DNA of 64,000 nt from Ophioderma brevispina (GCA_023653785.1 JAMKCH010071941.1:1-64000); one strand, 5' to 3'. Counted from the first letter of the stretch, positions 1 through 12,510 are shown. Program-made: numbers and translations. Notes: generated from the letters alone by a model not told the origin.

Positions 1-918
1 TAATCACTCAAATCTTTTGTAATCGAGATGTGTTACAAATGTCTGCAAGCTCCAGGGCTATACGGGCCTTACCATATCTTGGATATCTAAGGATCATTTC
101 TTAACCGAGGGTCGCCTGGCGAAATCAACGAAAAAGTGCATTTCCGCATGCGGTATAATGGGCTTGGGCGGTACATTTAAGCGTCCGCCAGTGAACTCGT
201 TGAATCTACAGGGCGGTGCGATCTCTAGCCTTTTATTAATCTATCTCTATGATTCTTTCATAAACCGCCTTTCCCGATTTCTTCAGCTTTACAGCGGTCG
301 CTTTGAAAGCAACATTTTTGCGTGAACTCGGTATCTTTGATAATGTCAAATCCCAATCATTCTTCAAAATCACGTTAAATTCCTCGTCGCTGAGACTTTC
401 TAATCTCGCGATTCCTTGATATGATAATTGATGGCTAAAAATTCCCTGGATGCGATACGATATTTAAAAAACATCTAAGCGTCCACCAGTGAGCTGGCTG
501 ATTCAAGATGGGCGTCCGACCTCTAGTATTTTATTACTATATCTCTATGCTGATACCAAACTTCAAATAAATTGGGCAACTCTGAACAAGGTATTTTAAA
601 AATATTTTCTCTTCCTGTGATATGTTTTATATCCCGATTGTACTCGTGAGGAGTTTGAATTAGTCATGATAGACGTGAAAAATATAAACATAAAAATATA
701 GTATTTTGTTATTGGTTCCAGATTACGGCCAAATATTTTTTCTATTAAAAGTATACCGCATTTTTTAATTGTGATTTGGCTGGTGCACATACCTGTAGAG
801 CTCTTGTCAAAATATTTTGTTTTGTTATATATTTCCTTACTGAAAAACTATTTTGATGTGTTACCTTGCCTATTTCTAGCTCTGTTTTATGAGCTTGTGT
901 TCTGTTTTGTATGCTTAG
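1..918. other. Non-coding stretch upstream of the first Ig exon
   Basis: No exon is supported here. The frame open from 771 into the first Ig exon reads as a hydrophobic leader (many L, F, V, Y), but this is what the T-rich tract before a splice acceptor gives when translated, so I treat it as intron. The stretch also holds the direct repeat pair listed separately. Confidence 0.5.
170..555. repeat. Pair of ~85-bp direct repeats
   Basis: Positions about 173-260 and 473-552 are two diverged copies of one unit: TTTAAGCGTCCGCCAGTGA versus TCTAAGCGTCCACCAGTGA. In both this is followed by a GCG/GGGCG-rich piece, CTCTAG, a TTTTATTA tract and ATCTCTATG. They are in the same orientation, roughly 300 bp apart. 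The function is unknown; they may be two ends or two units of a transposon. Confidence 0.6.
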
Positions 919-1258
919 ATCATCCTACTGGCTTAACACTTCGCATAGATGATACAGTCTTGACTAGTGGACAGCAATATTGGTTGAAAAACGCAAAAAC
1001 AATCAACATCATATGTGAGACAATATCTAGGCCTGCCGCAGATGTTAGCTTGAGGACTCCACCAGGGGGAAGTTGTAGAAATCTCGGCCTAGAATCAAAC
1101 GAGCCTACCTCAAATCAACCTAATGGATATGATAACTACTCTGACTTACGAATATACAATTACGGACTGTAAAACCTGGCTACGGTTTACGTGTACTGCG
1201 CACATTGTTAACTGGTCGGATGATGCAGTTAGTGATCTCATTTATGTTCAAAACGCAG
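919..1258 (+). CDS. Ig-domain exon A (whole domain, one frameshift)
   Basis: Probable whole-domain exon of a multi-Ig extracellular protein. The acceptor is TGCTTAG at 912-918 and the donor GCAG|GTAGGA at 1258/1259; both borders are phase 1. The first frame gives the B-strand cysteine (TINIICETISR) and the next +1 frame gives the F-strand stretch (KTWLRFTCTAH) and a VQNA end. The exon is 340 nt, one base off a multiple of three, so a single-base insertion (or two-base loss) lies near 1080-1130. Both frames are open across their own parts, so this is either a young lesion or an assembly indel. The exact Ig subtype is not resolved, and the tryptophan of strand C is not obvious. Confidence 0.6.
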
Positions 1259-1374
1259 GTAGGAAAATGTATAGGTTTGTGTTTGTTTGTTTTTGATTTA
1301 ATTGGTTGACCTAAGAGGATAAAAATGAGTTCCTTGCCCAATTCCATTTTTGATCCTTTTACAAACCAAATTCA

Positions 1375-2000
1375 ATTTTTTTTTCACTATTTTTGCCGTG
1401 TTTACTCTGTATACTGTAGATAAAGACCCAAAAAAAGTAACGCAGCATGTTTAAATACCCGGTACCCCATAAGTTACAAACCATCGGTCTATGCACGAAA
1501 ACATAAAATGATATCAATAGTCTTGGGTTTTTTTTCTGCAAATTTTGACACCTTTCTTGCTCCATTGTGATCAATATCGCCAACACAATGTCCATTTTAC
1601 GAAAATGTGTCACATTTTCAAAGTTGCACCTGAAGACATTATTACAAGGTTACAATACACAACCATGCATTAAGTGACCCACACTAAGCGGGAAGAATGC
1701 GGTATTTTACTGAATGACAATCAATATGGCTATACCTTTATTACAACTTTTAAAAAGGAGAGATTTTTCTTACTAATGGGTATTGTGTTGGCAAATTGAT
1801 CGCAATGGGGCACGAAATGGGTATCAAAATTTACGGAAGAAAAACGAAAACTATTAATTTAATTTTATGTTTTTGGCAAAGACCAATGGTTTTTACCGAC
1901 TGGGTGTATTTAGACATGCTGGTTACAATTTTGGGGGTCTTTAGTAAAAACTATTACTTTTTTCAAACCTATGATCCGACGAACCAATATATGGTGGCTT
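1375..2000. mobile_element. Fold-back element (inverted repeat, ~620 bp)
   Basis: The arm at about 1385-1605 is the diverged reverse complement of the arm at about 1765-1985. Shared pieces include ATTGTGTTGGC, AAAATTT-C-GAA, TTTTATGTTTT, AGACC-ATGGTTT and GGGTCTTTA. About 160 bp lie between the arms. No coding capacity was found. This is typical of a non-autonomous DNA transposon (fold-back MITE). The ends and target duplication are not resolved. Confidence 0.65.
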
Positions 2001-3786
2001 TAACATGATGGGATCATTTCAATTTGTGACCCGAGTGTAGTCCTGATTATGCCAGTGCTTAGGTCTGTTCCATTCCAGAAATGCTAGCATGAATTCCCTG
2101 TGTAGATAATAGCTATGTTACACCATTTCAGGTCATGCAATTAGGTCAAAATTTCTCGAAGGATCTTATGCTTTGTGGATTATATTCTGATTCTGGTGAA
2201 TTTCTGTTTGTCCCAAAAGAGCATACCATTGGGGCTCGCCATCTTTGTGTAATGCTACCGTCCACTTAGGGAGGCGGTTCGGAGGGCGTCTTGCGCGTAG
2301 AAGATTGGCGCAAGTCTGTGTAAAATTGTTGTGCAAAAAATTCCTTGGGAAAGTGGTTTCGCCATCGGGAGTAGGAAGACTTTGTCCACTTAAAGTGTTA
2401 ATACAAATTGCCTGATTTACACACAACTAAATTATTTTAGGCTTATGTCATTTAGGTAGAAGACGGGTGCAGTGCATTTTTTAACATAAGCGCCACAAGG
2501 TTTTTTAAACGTCATTTGGTAGTATTTGACATTCGCTAATAACATACTAAAAAATTCCCAGACAATAACCAACCGAAAAGCAGTGTGGAATAGCAGGGGC
2601 GTCCTTAGACCTTTAATTGGGGGTGAGTGGTCTCTGTTGCCGGACGACAAAACTGTCCATGTGACGAACACAATTCCAAGGAATTTCCCGCTCGTACGCT
2701 CGACCATAAAATTTAATCGGCCCGAGAAGCGAAGCGAGCGGGAGGTTGTTTTAAATTGGTTGTCGGCAAATGAAACAGTTTGCCGGCGATTTCGATATTG
2801 ATATTATTTGGATTGATTGAAGTAGGGATACAAGAATTTATCTGTCAAGCTATGTTTTTTGAAAATATTGTGCGACCAGTCGCGAAGCGATGAGCGCAAT
2901 ATTTTCAAAACTCAGAGCTGGGAGACCGATAAATTCTTGTATCCTGCGATAAAATCATCCATATTATCGTATTATGTTTTCAGAATCTGACCTGAAACTG
3001 GCTTCAAGTTTAGAATAACTAGATCCTATATAACATAGTGAAAAGTATGATAAACACAACATGGTAACTATCAATATTTTTAAAAGTGAACACAGGAAGG
3101 AATAGTACCAAAACAAATATAAATGAACCAGTTGGGACAATTAGGAAAACCAAAGAAATGAAGCCAGTAGACAACCAGGAACCACCAAAGAAAAATGGAA
3201 AATTTCTTTATTTTCACTCTTCCCCCACCCACAAAAAAAGACAGCAAAAACCCAAAATTAATGAACCACCCCCAAAGAAATGGAACATCCCTAGACTACT
3301 TCCAGCCAATCAGAAGCTCCCAGAAAAACTCATGTCCTGGCTTTTAAAACTCATGTCATGGTCTCAAAAAACTCATGTCACTGTCTTCAGGACAGGTTTT
3401 ATTGGTACATTAGCTGTGTACAAAGGTATAGGATGGAAGACTCTGAAAACCATGTTTTACTGTCAGTTCAAAAACCTGAGAAGCGGGGGGGGGGGGGCTG
3501 GGAGGCCAATATTATTACAAAATTCTTTGTTATATACTGAATGCCATATTAGCAATGGGAAGTAGATAATTATGAGTACAAAATATTTATCATCACCCTA
3601 ATCTCGTTTAACATTAATACCGATTCTCGCCGACAAGTCAACATTTTACCGACAGACATTCTGGAAATAGGGGGATGATTCACCCCTTACACACCACACA
3701 CACTCTCTAGCGCGGCCTTCCTGGCAATAGGAGCATGGTTTACAAAGGGGTCAAAATATGAAAAGAACAGACGTTTTGTAGTCTAC
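2001..3786. other. Intronic stretch, little recognisable
   Basis: Contains the hairpin at 2825-2947 and a G homopolymer at about 3486-3498. A 159-codon open frame at 3086-3565 is low-complexity (Lys/Pro-rich) with no domain that I recognise. No Ig exon was found. Confidence 0.4.
2825..2947. repeat. Long imperfect hairpin
   Basis: GGATACAAGAATTTATC at 2826 is mirrored by GATAAATTCTTGTATCC at 2929-2945. An inner arm, TTTTGAAAATATTG, pairs with CAATATTTTCAAAA across a GTCGCGAAGCGATG core. This is a short palindromic repeat of MITE type and a possible structured RNA if transcribed. Confidence 0.6.
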
Positions 3787-3965
3787 AAATATTTCTAATG
3801 ATCATGAGGATCTTGTGGAATCTATTGGCCCCCGGGGTGAACTGGGGGGCGTGGGGTACTATTTCCCGAGACCTAAGGTCGAGGGAAAATAGTTACCCCA
3901 CGCCCTCCAGTCACGAGGGGACCAATAGATTCCCACAAGATCCCGAATAAGATCATTAAAATAGT
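3787..3965. mobile_element. Near-perfect palindromic element (~180 bp)
   Basis: The arms run ATGATCATGAGGATCTTGTG, AATCTATTGG, GGCGTGGGGTA, CTATTTTCCC and their reverse complements around a GAGACCTAAGGTCGAGG centre near 3874. Almost the whole unit can fold into a single hairpin. No open frame is present, so it is probably a palindromic MITE. It sits inside the first large intron. Confidence 0.7.
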
Positions 3966-6493
3966 TGTTTTCTATTGCCTTCATGAATTATTTTTTGTTC
4001 ATATGGTTTAAAATGAAACTGAGCCTGAGGCCTACTTAACAAAAAATAGGCTTGGCCTGTCTGTACTCTGTAGCTAGGCTAGCCTAGGGGCTTGGCTAGG
4101 GTAGGAAAGAGCTGAGGCATTGGGATGCTTTTTGGCAGAGGGAGGAAAGTCCGCCCCCCAATTACGATATCAACCTTTTTCGGTAAATAATGACGTCTGT
4201 ACCGAATTTACTCCTGGGAATTTACTTGCATATAGAATGTATAGTTCACCTTTCTGTTTCCGTGCACAGTCAATCATGCAGTGATGCAGCGTTAAGATCA
4301 TATCAGCGTGGTCATTCCACTGCATTAAAATAAAAATCACGCGGAATCACCGGTGTTATTTAACACATCCTTCGAACATACGGAATTATTTTTGGGGTAT
4401 TATCAATATCCGTTGCAGAAAGGTTTCGAACCGGTGTTATTGCAACTGGGCGCAGCCATGTTGTCGACGACATAGCCCAACAAGCCGTCAAAAGTTCCTT
4501 TTAGAGCAATAACAATACAACGCATACACATACGTTGAGAAATATAAGTAAGAGTCTGTGCACTCTCATGCATAACGTCAACATTCGTAGCTAGTCGTAT
4601 TGCCACAGCGACAAGAACCGATAAAGGAATTGATACCACGGGTATCGAGGCTAGAGGGAAATAGGCGCCTATTTCCTAGGGAAAATAGGCGTCTATTTTC
4701 CTGTGATCTCTCTTTCGCTATCTTTCTCACAAAAGTTAAACTATTTGTGGTCATGTGGCACGCACTTTTAAACCAATCAAGACATGAATCTATTCTGAGG
4801 GAGTATAATTTGCCATATCTGCGGGTTTGTATAGTTCAATAGTTAAGGCAAATATCTTCAAATCCATTGTTTAAAATGGATGTCAAACCGTTCGTCAGTT
4901 GTAAATAGTAAACATAAACATTAGATACATTGTCTGACATTTGTTATTTAACTAGAAAGCCAACTATGGCCAGGAAGTTTTGGGCCTATGGGTATTGGGT
5001 TATAAGCCAAAGATCTGAAAGTCTCATTTTAACCTTTCCACACAAATTAAGTAGACATTTTCTTATTGATTCGCGATTTTGCTCTGAAACAATTTTGAAC
5101 CAGTTTTAAAAAATAGTTTTGCAAATTTTATCCCCACGACGACCTTGAACTGTTTGCATCCTATTGTACCAAAACTTTAAGTCACAGGAGAGGGAACTAT
5201 ATCTTTTTAAAGCTTAGCTGAATAAAAATTGTATAGCATTTTAACCACAAGTTTACCCCTGTATAAACTTTTAACCCATTATTTCTCATTTTCCATTGTA
5301 GAGTTGTTTTACTATACGTTATTCCTGATATCAATACTACCAAAAGCAATTATAAAACCTTTTGGTTTTGGTGGAATTAGGTTTTGGGATAAAAAAATCT
5401 CCTGTCCCTTTCCCTTTAACCGGATCAGCTCTAGTTGACGATCAACTCTTCTTTCTAACCTTTCCGTGACTTTTCATTTACATTTTGACTCTACTGATCA
5501 AACCTCACTCAAAGTAATGACTAGCAACAATTGTATGATGTGCGGTTGTTTTTTTTATTGGAGTCAAGTTCATGTAATTGTCCCAAAGCTCAACAACATA
5601 AACTTGTAAACTGAAGACAGTGTCAAGTGGTAAATCTGGATGTTCATGTGGAGATCCATAATGAAAGATATCCGACAACTAGTTCATATTGTCAAGGGTC
5701 AAAAAGCGTTGAAACCTTTACAAATGGAAGGCAATATTCATGAAACGATGAATAAAAGTTGAACATGAAACCTGGTTTAGGGATCACAAGGCAATATTTC
5801 ACCCCAATATTTAAAATACTCTTTTGCTACAAATAGCTTTCAATAATCAGCAGCTATATAAGGATAGCTATATTCTTCTTATTCCTTGCAAATGCACTTC
5901 TGGTTAGCTTCGCGGAAAGACACGATGGCCAAACGCTTGTGCTTTTTTCAGCAACATTTGTCAAAGAAAGCCACTGACGCACACTTTACTGGATAGTGTT
6001 GTTCACAGTTTGGGGTCAAAGTTCACGTAGGTCAGCAAGGTCATATGTCCAACTATAGCCTTTTCCTCCTTCAAAAAGTCGCCCATTCGTCACCCTAAAA
6101 GCTTGCCCTTGTTATGTTGCAAATAGTTGAATTGAAATAGCAAAGATAGAGCAGGTGTTTGTTATTTATTTGGACCGAGGACTTCATCGTTCGACGCATG
6201 TGAGTTAAGGCTGGCTACGTAGTTTTTAAAGCAAAATGCGAATCGGTTCTTCCCGTTTTGTTCGGACACAGTAAGCATTCACAAAAAAAACAAAGTTAAA
6301 AATGTAACCTATATTTAATAATTGAAAACAGAGGAAGGAAATGATTATGACATCAGAACAGAATCTATTTTAATTTCACAAGGTTTTTCCAATGCCCAGC
6401 TTCACTGCGGGCACTATTTAATATTAAACTCATTTGTAAAGTCATAGTGATTTTTTGTGTATTCACTCATGTGTCTCATTTATTTTCCTGTAG
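3966..6493. other. Intron stretch with minor repeats
   Basis: A short palindrome with core GGAAATAGGCGCCTATTTCC lies near 4658-4677, followed by a related arm. At about 5100-5230 there is sequence related to the palindromic element found at 28747-29609 (AAGTCACAGG, ACTATATCTTTTT, ACCCCTGTATAAAC). No exon was recognised. Confidence 0.4.
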
Positions 6494-6825
6494 TACTGCA
6501 GGAAGTCTCCATGAAATTTAATGATGAAGTTAAGTACGAAGACTGTTACACAATCAAATCGCTTCGCTGTGTTGGACGGAAACAGAGTCTACCCTAACAG
6601 TAAGCTGTGGGATGGAAATCCCAATCCTCCAAGACTTACGTGGTATTTGGATGATGTTATACAACATTCGGATGGACGCCTGAAGAGTGAGTTAACCACG
6701 TACAAGGTCAGCGTCGGACAACGAATCCCACATTGAGTGCACTGTAACTAACCCGACCGGCTGCTAATGATGGGGTGGAAGTTCTAGAGCCAGTTTCAGC
6801 ATGTCTGTTTTTTTGATCTGTTCAG
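6494..6825 (+). CDS. Ig-domain exon B (whole domain, several frameshifts)
   Basis: The acceptor is TTTTCCTGTAG at 6493 and the donor TTCAG|GTAACT at 6825/6826, which ends in phase 1. The middle gives a classic Ig C-strand (NPNPPRLTWYLDDV), and a different frame gives the F strand (SHIECTVTNPTG). The B-strand cysteine appears only in the first frame (KSLRCVGR). A third shift is needed before the last strand (SMSVFLICSG). At least three small indels therefore separate Ig-like pieces. The pattern resembles a nephrin/CD80-type Ig fold. It is probably a decaying or mis-assembled domain of the same gene. Confidence 0.55.
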
Positions 6826-8077
6826 GTAACTAAAACAAATACTTATAGTGCAAAACGCAATCAAGAGTCAGACAAAATTAAGTTGCGGTGGTATGGATAA
6901 CCACGTTATTAATTGAAAGTTTTTTGAATGATTTTAAATTAAAATAGATTGCTTGATTTGTGTGATTGTTCGCATTCTCCTTTTCTCTCACACCTTTCAC
7001 AGCTGTTTGGACCCAGGCAAATGGTCTGTCTCTTATTTTTAGAGCATTTAAGGTAGCAACGACACCATTTTGAACCCAAAAAAAAAAAACTGCATATAAG
7101 TAGGGACATTTACAAGAGCTATTACCCCTGTCAAAATCAGAAAAATCCTTTGAGGAAATCTTGCTATATTCCTAATCTCCCTAGAGGAAAATTTCACGAT
7201 CACCGCAAAAAAGTGAGCGTTATTTTTCTTGTTAGATGCAGAAACAATTTCGCCCTAAGCCATGTTATTGCGCCCTCTATATGCCCATTCTTCGTAGATA
7301 TTTGTGTAAAACTAGATTTTTAAGAAAATCAATATATGCCCGCAATTAAATTTACATAAGATGTATGATGAATAATACAAATCTGTTGTAAAAACTTTGT
7401 CGCATTTGATATGTTTTTTTTTCTTTTATTCTGGTTTGGTCATAATAATAGGCAGTTCAGTTATTACGTAATAGGTGAACGATCTACAGCGTTTAATTCC
7501 AAATAATGCTAATCCCAATGTCATTCCCGCTTGAATATGTTGTTGCAGCATATCTTTCGTCTTACATTCTAAAACGGCATCGAAAAATACGTTGATAGCT
7601 ATCGAGTGAGATACCTCGGTACCATCTCACAAAAAGAGCAATATTTCGATCACCTTTCTACGCCCCATTGGAAACGCATGATAAAAATAGCTCCCGCCGT
7701 TGGACAACTTTTGATGAGCTTCGCATTTAAAGGGGGATGACCCGATTTAAATCTATATTTTTTCATCTTGATAGAATGACCTTCACCCCAAAACCCCATC
7801 TGTAAAGTTTCGCGCAGATATTTCAACCCGTTTTTAAGCGAGAGGTGAAAATGTGATTTTGTAATCCCCATAGAGTACTCTGTAAAATTAATATTGGTCG
7901 ACCAAAATGGGGCATATTTTCGCTCATAACATCCAAACCAAACATCCCTTAGCCCTAAGATTTTACAGGTAAATGAGAAAAATAGTAGCTTTATTCTGAT
8001 ACAAAAAATTAGACCACTTCCGGCAAAATCTGGGGTCTCTGGGGACGAGGCTATTAACGATCGGACCATGGACCTTT
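6826..8077. other. Intron stretch, nothing recognised
   Basis: A+T-rich with an A tract near 7078-7090. A 139-codon minus-strand frame at 7650-8069 shows no domain or splice context that I recognise. Confidence 0.4.
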
Positions 8078-8441
8078 AAAGTCTGACTCAGAGATTTCGA
8101 AATATTATTTTTTGTGTAATAGTGAAAAATAGTCAACTAGAACTAAAGATAGTAACCTAAAATGCACAATTCCGAAATTTGAGATGAATGGGATTTTTCG
8201 TTTTGATGCAGTAAACATTTATGTGTAGTTTTACGTCCCATAGGATACTGTGTATAACAAAAATTCGGAGCCGGAAGTTTATAACAAAAGTTGTGATTTT
8301 CTATATGAAGGATTTCGATTTAAGCTAGCAATTTCACACGTGATTAGTATATGACAAGCATATGTACATGAAAAAAAAACACGCATATATTTTGGAATTT
8401 GAGGCCGCCCTCCTCAGGAAAATCTCTGAGTCGGCCTTTAA
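8078..8441. mobile_element. MITE copy, TCAGAGATTT family (copy 1)
   Basis: The ends are inverted: AAAGTCTGACTCAGAGATTT at the left and AAATCTCTGAGTCGGCCTTT at the right. The interior matches 22344-22688 in order: ACTAGAACTAAAGATA, TTTTTCGTTTTGATGCAGTA, ATAGGATACTGTGTATAACA, AGTTGTGATTTTCTATA, GACAAGCAT. There is no coding capacity, so this is a non-autonomous DNA transposon with two copies here. Confidence 0.8.
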
Positions 8442-8679
8442 GTTGACTGACGGTGACTGACGGAATGTGTTAATTGGAGGGTTGCGACCTTGACTTTGCA
8501 CATGGATAGCGGGTCCGAGTCGCCGATTGAAACAACAGGAAGTTGCTTTGCCCTTCTCCACATGTGGCGGCGGGAAATAATGCAACACCCGCTGGGCGTC
8601 CATATTCCACACAGATGTCCTATTGGTAGATACGTTTTTTTATTACCATTAGCTTTTATATAATTAGCCCTCACATGAC

Positions 8680-8960
8680 TACAATGAAATTTAAGACCAA
8701 ATCATTACCCTTATGGGGAAACAGAAACGATTTTGATAATTAATATCGCAGCGAACATTTATTCAGCAGACGACGGAATGCGGTTTAACACACGAAAACA
8801 CGCCGGAGGCCTTGATTACCCAGTAAACATGAACTATGTTTGACCGGTCTGCGGATTTTGTGGTTTTAATTCAATGAGTTACGAGTCTATGACTATTCAT
8901 GTAATAGACATTTTGTTGAATTAAAAGTGGCGTAAAGTTAAGTTGGCCTACAAATTTTAG
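8680..8960. repeat. Dispersed repeat, related to 38.0-38.6 kb
   Basis: Shares with 38250-38620 the pieces CTTATGG-GAAACAGAA, ATTCAGCAGACGACG, TGACCGGTCTG, GTGGTTTTAAT, TACGAG-CTATGA, TATTCATGTAATA and GCCTACAAATT in the same order. The family is unknown and no open frame was found. Confidence 0.7.
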
Positions 8961-9749
8961 TTCTATTAATGTCCCTATATGTTGCAGTATCGGGTGAAAA
9001 GGGGCCTTAGATTTCTACCAACCAGGGGCCGAAATAATAACATTGCAATCATAGCTGAAATTGATCATTGGGTGTGTAGTTCCATAAAAGTACGTGATGA
9101 CAAATACGAAAGTGATGGCAAGTTGCTATAAACCAAACAGTTCCAAAATGACGCAATTTTAAAGAACTAGCACTCTATAGTGACTGGTGTCAAAATGTGT
9201 GTTGAATGGGTCAAGAATTTTCACATCTACAATTGGCCAGAATTTTCCGAGACTGGAAATCTCTATATACGTTGTTTCAAGATGACGACATTCATTTAAG
9301 AAAACCGTATTATTTCTTATTATATAAACTAAGGAAGATGATTTTGGGGTCAAAATGAGGGTTTATGGGTCAAGGAGATCAGTAAAACTATTCTCAAAAT
9401 TGGAAGATGAATATAAAAGTAATGTTATTGCATTGTTACTTTTTTCCAAGATAGCCCACTATTTTAAATACAAGTACCCAAGAGTGTTAGAATTACTGCA
9501 ATGTCAGGGCATCCAACACTGTGGCAAAGTGGTAAAATAATATTAATACGCGATGATTGATAATTAAAAAAAACAAATCCTCAGAACTCTCCTTAAACTT
9601 CTAACTGAGCTTATGGTTCCCTATGAAACGCAAAATCCCAAAATATTGAATACCATTACAGGTGTCCACGTGACCTGACCTTTAAGTGTTCGAATTCGCC
9701 GCATTAACTCTTGACATATCTGAAACAAACAAATAATAGTTTCTAGTAC
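8961..9749. other. Intron stretch, nothing recognised
   Basis: Repetitive A+T-rich sequence with short words such as GGGTCAAAATGAGG. No exon or RNA gene was seen. Confidence 0.35.
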
Positions 9750-10540
9750 ACACTTAAGTCACCAGGTGTTTTTACTACCAGGTGGTGCCCCAAGGGGGAC
9801 CACTTCCGAGTTTCCCGAGGGAGTTTTGCAATGAAATTTACTAGCCCCATGTGAAAGGATCATAAGAAACACCCTAAAATCAGCAATAAAAATGAGATTG
9901 TTATTTTGGGTCCAAATTAGGGGCAAAAACATTGTTTTAAAAAACACGCGAAAATTGGGGCAAAAAAGACGGAAAATTCAAATGAGCCTTGCGCTACATC
10001 AAAAATTGAAACTTATTTATGTGATATCTATTCTGAAGACCCAAATTACTTAAATTTGATACAAAACCGGAAGTTTTCGGAATCCTTTGTATTTTTTACG
10101 GGTGTTGTACAAATACACGTCATTGTCCCATAGAGTTTGTACCCAGTAACGGTTGGCAACGTACAGGAGAAATTGTTTGTTTCAGCAAAAAGGGTTAATT
10201 AAAAATTTTTAATTTAGGAATAATTGTTTACTTACATGTATGGTGTGATTCAAGCAAAACAAAATTTGTTTGGTTCTCGGTTTTTAAATGTTATTTTGAA
10301 AAATATTCTCAAATGACTTCCGTTAGTGCCCAAGGGGGGTCCCATGGGACCCCCTATTAATTAACTCATTAACGGCTGGCCGATTTTAATTATTTGTTAT
10401 GAAAAGAAGCGCATTTAAAAGTCAGACAATTACCAAAAATTTCGGCGCAAAATCCCACGCGTAAAGCGACCAGCGCCAAACAAATTTGGGGGTTTTTCCC
10501 CCCCCACTAGGACCCCCCTCCCCCTTGGTCACTTAAGTGT
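9750..10540. mobile_element. Non-autonomous DNA transposon with 17-bp terminal inverted repeats
   Basis: The left end is ACACTTAAGTCACCAGG at 9750 and the right end, read as reverse complement, is ACACTTAAGTGACCAAGG, finishing at 10540. Inside are polypurine/polypyrimidine tracts (CAAGGGGGG, CCCCCC) and no long frame. Target duplication is unclear and the superfamily is not assigned. Confidence 0.65.
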
Positions 10541-12510
10541 ATTGATATTTAAGTCTATATCTTTATCAGATATGTTTTGGGTGAATACATATAGAGTATT
10601 CAAGGTGTCACATTTTGGGTGTCACATTGGCGGTCCATGACTACGACTCCTCTGAGTTTGAGAAATTGATGTGAAATCCTTGACCTAAAAACATCCACTT
10701 TGTCACCAAAATCGTCATCTAGGTGCTGTATAATATGAGGTAAAAGGATTTTGCGTTTTCTATGGCGACCATTTTGAGAAAATAGTGACGTATGAAACTT
10801 CCATTACTTTATATTAATCGACAGTTTGTAAATAGTTTTTTACTCCTTGACCAAGAAAATGGTTAATTGCGACACCACAATCATGTAGGTTATGAATAAG
10901 AGAAGTAAGTTATGGTGTCAATAACATGTCAGCCATCTTGGAAAAATGTCGGCACATGCAAATTAAACAGTTTTATAGTTTTAAGATAGGTTTATTGAAC
11001 TCCTTGACCACAGGAAAAACATTAACGCAAAAATTGATGACCTCCATTTTGAGAAGGCGTCGTTTGCCAAATTGTCACACGTTTTATTTTGCCATCACCT
11101 GTTTTTCATCCCTACGGTCAATTTAGCTATGATGACAAATGTAGTATTCAGCCCGGGGTCATATAATAACAGTGTTCCGTGTGACTGAGTATCTGGACCC
11201 AATCTGTCTCTTGTGTTCTCCCTGAGGGCCTCGTCTACAAGGCAGGTTATTCCGACATGTTGCTATGGTAGCTAGCACACTCTATCATGGGGGACACTCG
11301 GTTTCTTTACATAGGTACCCCTCTCTTAAACTGGCTGGTGCTGCAGCACTATGTCTTTTGGATATGTTATTTTATATGTAAAATATATATCTCTATTCTT
11401 CCAATGTCCTACACTATCATTTGCGATCAATTTGAAGAAATTTCATCCGATTATGCCATTATTATAGAGAAGAAAGACCACTTCCGTAGCACAAAGTATG
11501 GGGTTCGATGTAGAGTAAAGCATTTTAAAAACAATTATCATTATGTATATAGTTGTATTTGTACAGATTTGAAGAAGAAAACATGAAAATTACATACTGA
11601 TAGCTTGTAGAGTTTTCCTAAAATGCAAAAATAAACAAAAATCTCAAATTGTGCACATTTTGGTAACAATATGCAAATTAGGAAGAGGAAGCCGTGAAAA
11701 TTACAGTAAACTTCTCATGAAATGCAAGAAAATAACAAATTTGCAAATTTTTGGTTAAAATATGTTCATTAAGCAAATTTAAGAGCATGATTTAACTCAC
11801 TTGGTTCATATTTATGTTTATGCTGACAAAAAATACCCGAAATTTTCCGATTGATTCCATTGTGATTTAAAAATAAAATATTTGCTCATTTTTGGTGAAA
11901 ATATGCTAATTAGGGTAAATTAAGGATATCAATTGGACTCTTGCTGCAAAACTGTGAATGTATTGAGAGAAAATCTTGCAAGTTGCAGAATGATAATGTG
12001 TAAGTTTCTCTTTCCTCAATTCTATATTAAGAAATGGTTGTTTTCCTTTTCATTGAAAAACACAAAATTAGTTGGTAAATCTAGAGGCGAATGCTTGCAA
12101 TGTTATATAATCTGTAGGTACATATATCAGGATCATAACCTAATGACAATGAAGTGTATATCTTGTATCGTTTAGATTCTGTACCTATTTTGTGTTGAAA
12201 GGGGACACTACCACGGTGCCATGGCGAAATAAAGAAAATAAAAGACTTGATCTTTGTTCTCCAAATGACCGTTGTGTACGAGTACAAAAATTGGAATAAC
12301 TTTGCAACGGAATATCCGTTTTCAAAATTCGAAGTGTTCTGTTTTGCTAAATAGCCTCTCTTTCACATAAATTATAATTTAAAACCACAGATGCAGACTC
12401 TAATTTTCACATGAACTGCCTAATAATAAATGAGACTTACAAACATCTGTGCTTCAAAAACTCGTTGACATATTTACGAATTCGGGGTTTCTTTGATTTA
12501 ATGTTATTAG
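10541..12510. other. Intron stretch with degenerate repeats
   Basis: Positions 11355-11460 (TATGTTATTTTATATGTAAA, TTCTTCCAATG) resemble the tandem units at 38650-38960. A diverged tandem array at about 11600-11960 is listed separately. No exon was seen. Confidence 0.4.
11600..11960. repeat. Degenerate tandem repeat, ~105-140 bp unit
   Basis: Three diverged units share a short A-rich tract (ATGCAA-AAATAA, AAAAATAAAATA), a TTTTTGGT-AAATATG core and an A+T-rich GTGAAAATTACA or GCAAATTTA piece. The copies centre near 11650, 11745 and 11895. Confidence 0.45.

Noticed and set aside
771..918. Hydrophobic N-terminal stretch in frame with Ig exon A, a possible signal peptide.
   Set aside because: It is T-rich sequence ending in a good splice acceptor (TGCTTAG), phase and start match the other internal Ig exons, and several hydrophobic segments in a row are more than a signal peptide needs.
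3086..3565. 159-codon plus-strand open frame.
   Set aside because: Lys/Pro/Asn-rich low complexity, no domain, no splice context, and runs into a G homopolymer.
7650..8069. 139-codon minus-strand open frame.
   Set aside because: No recognisable family or motif and no exon context; length is within chance for this much sequence.
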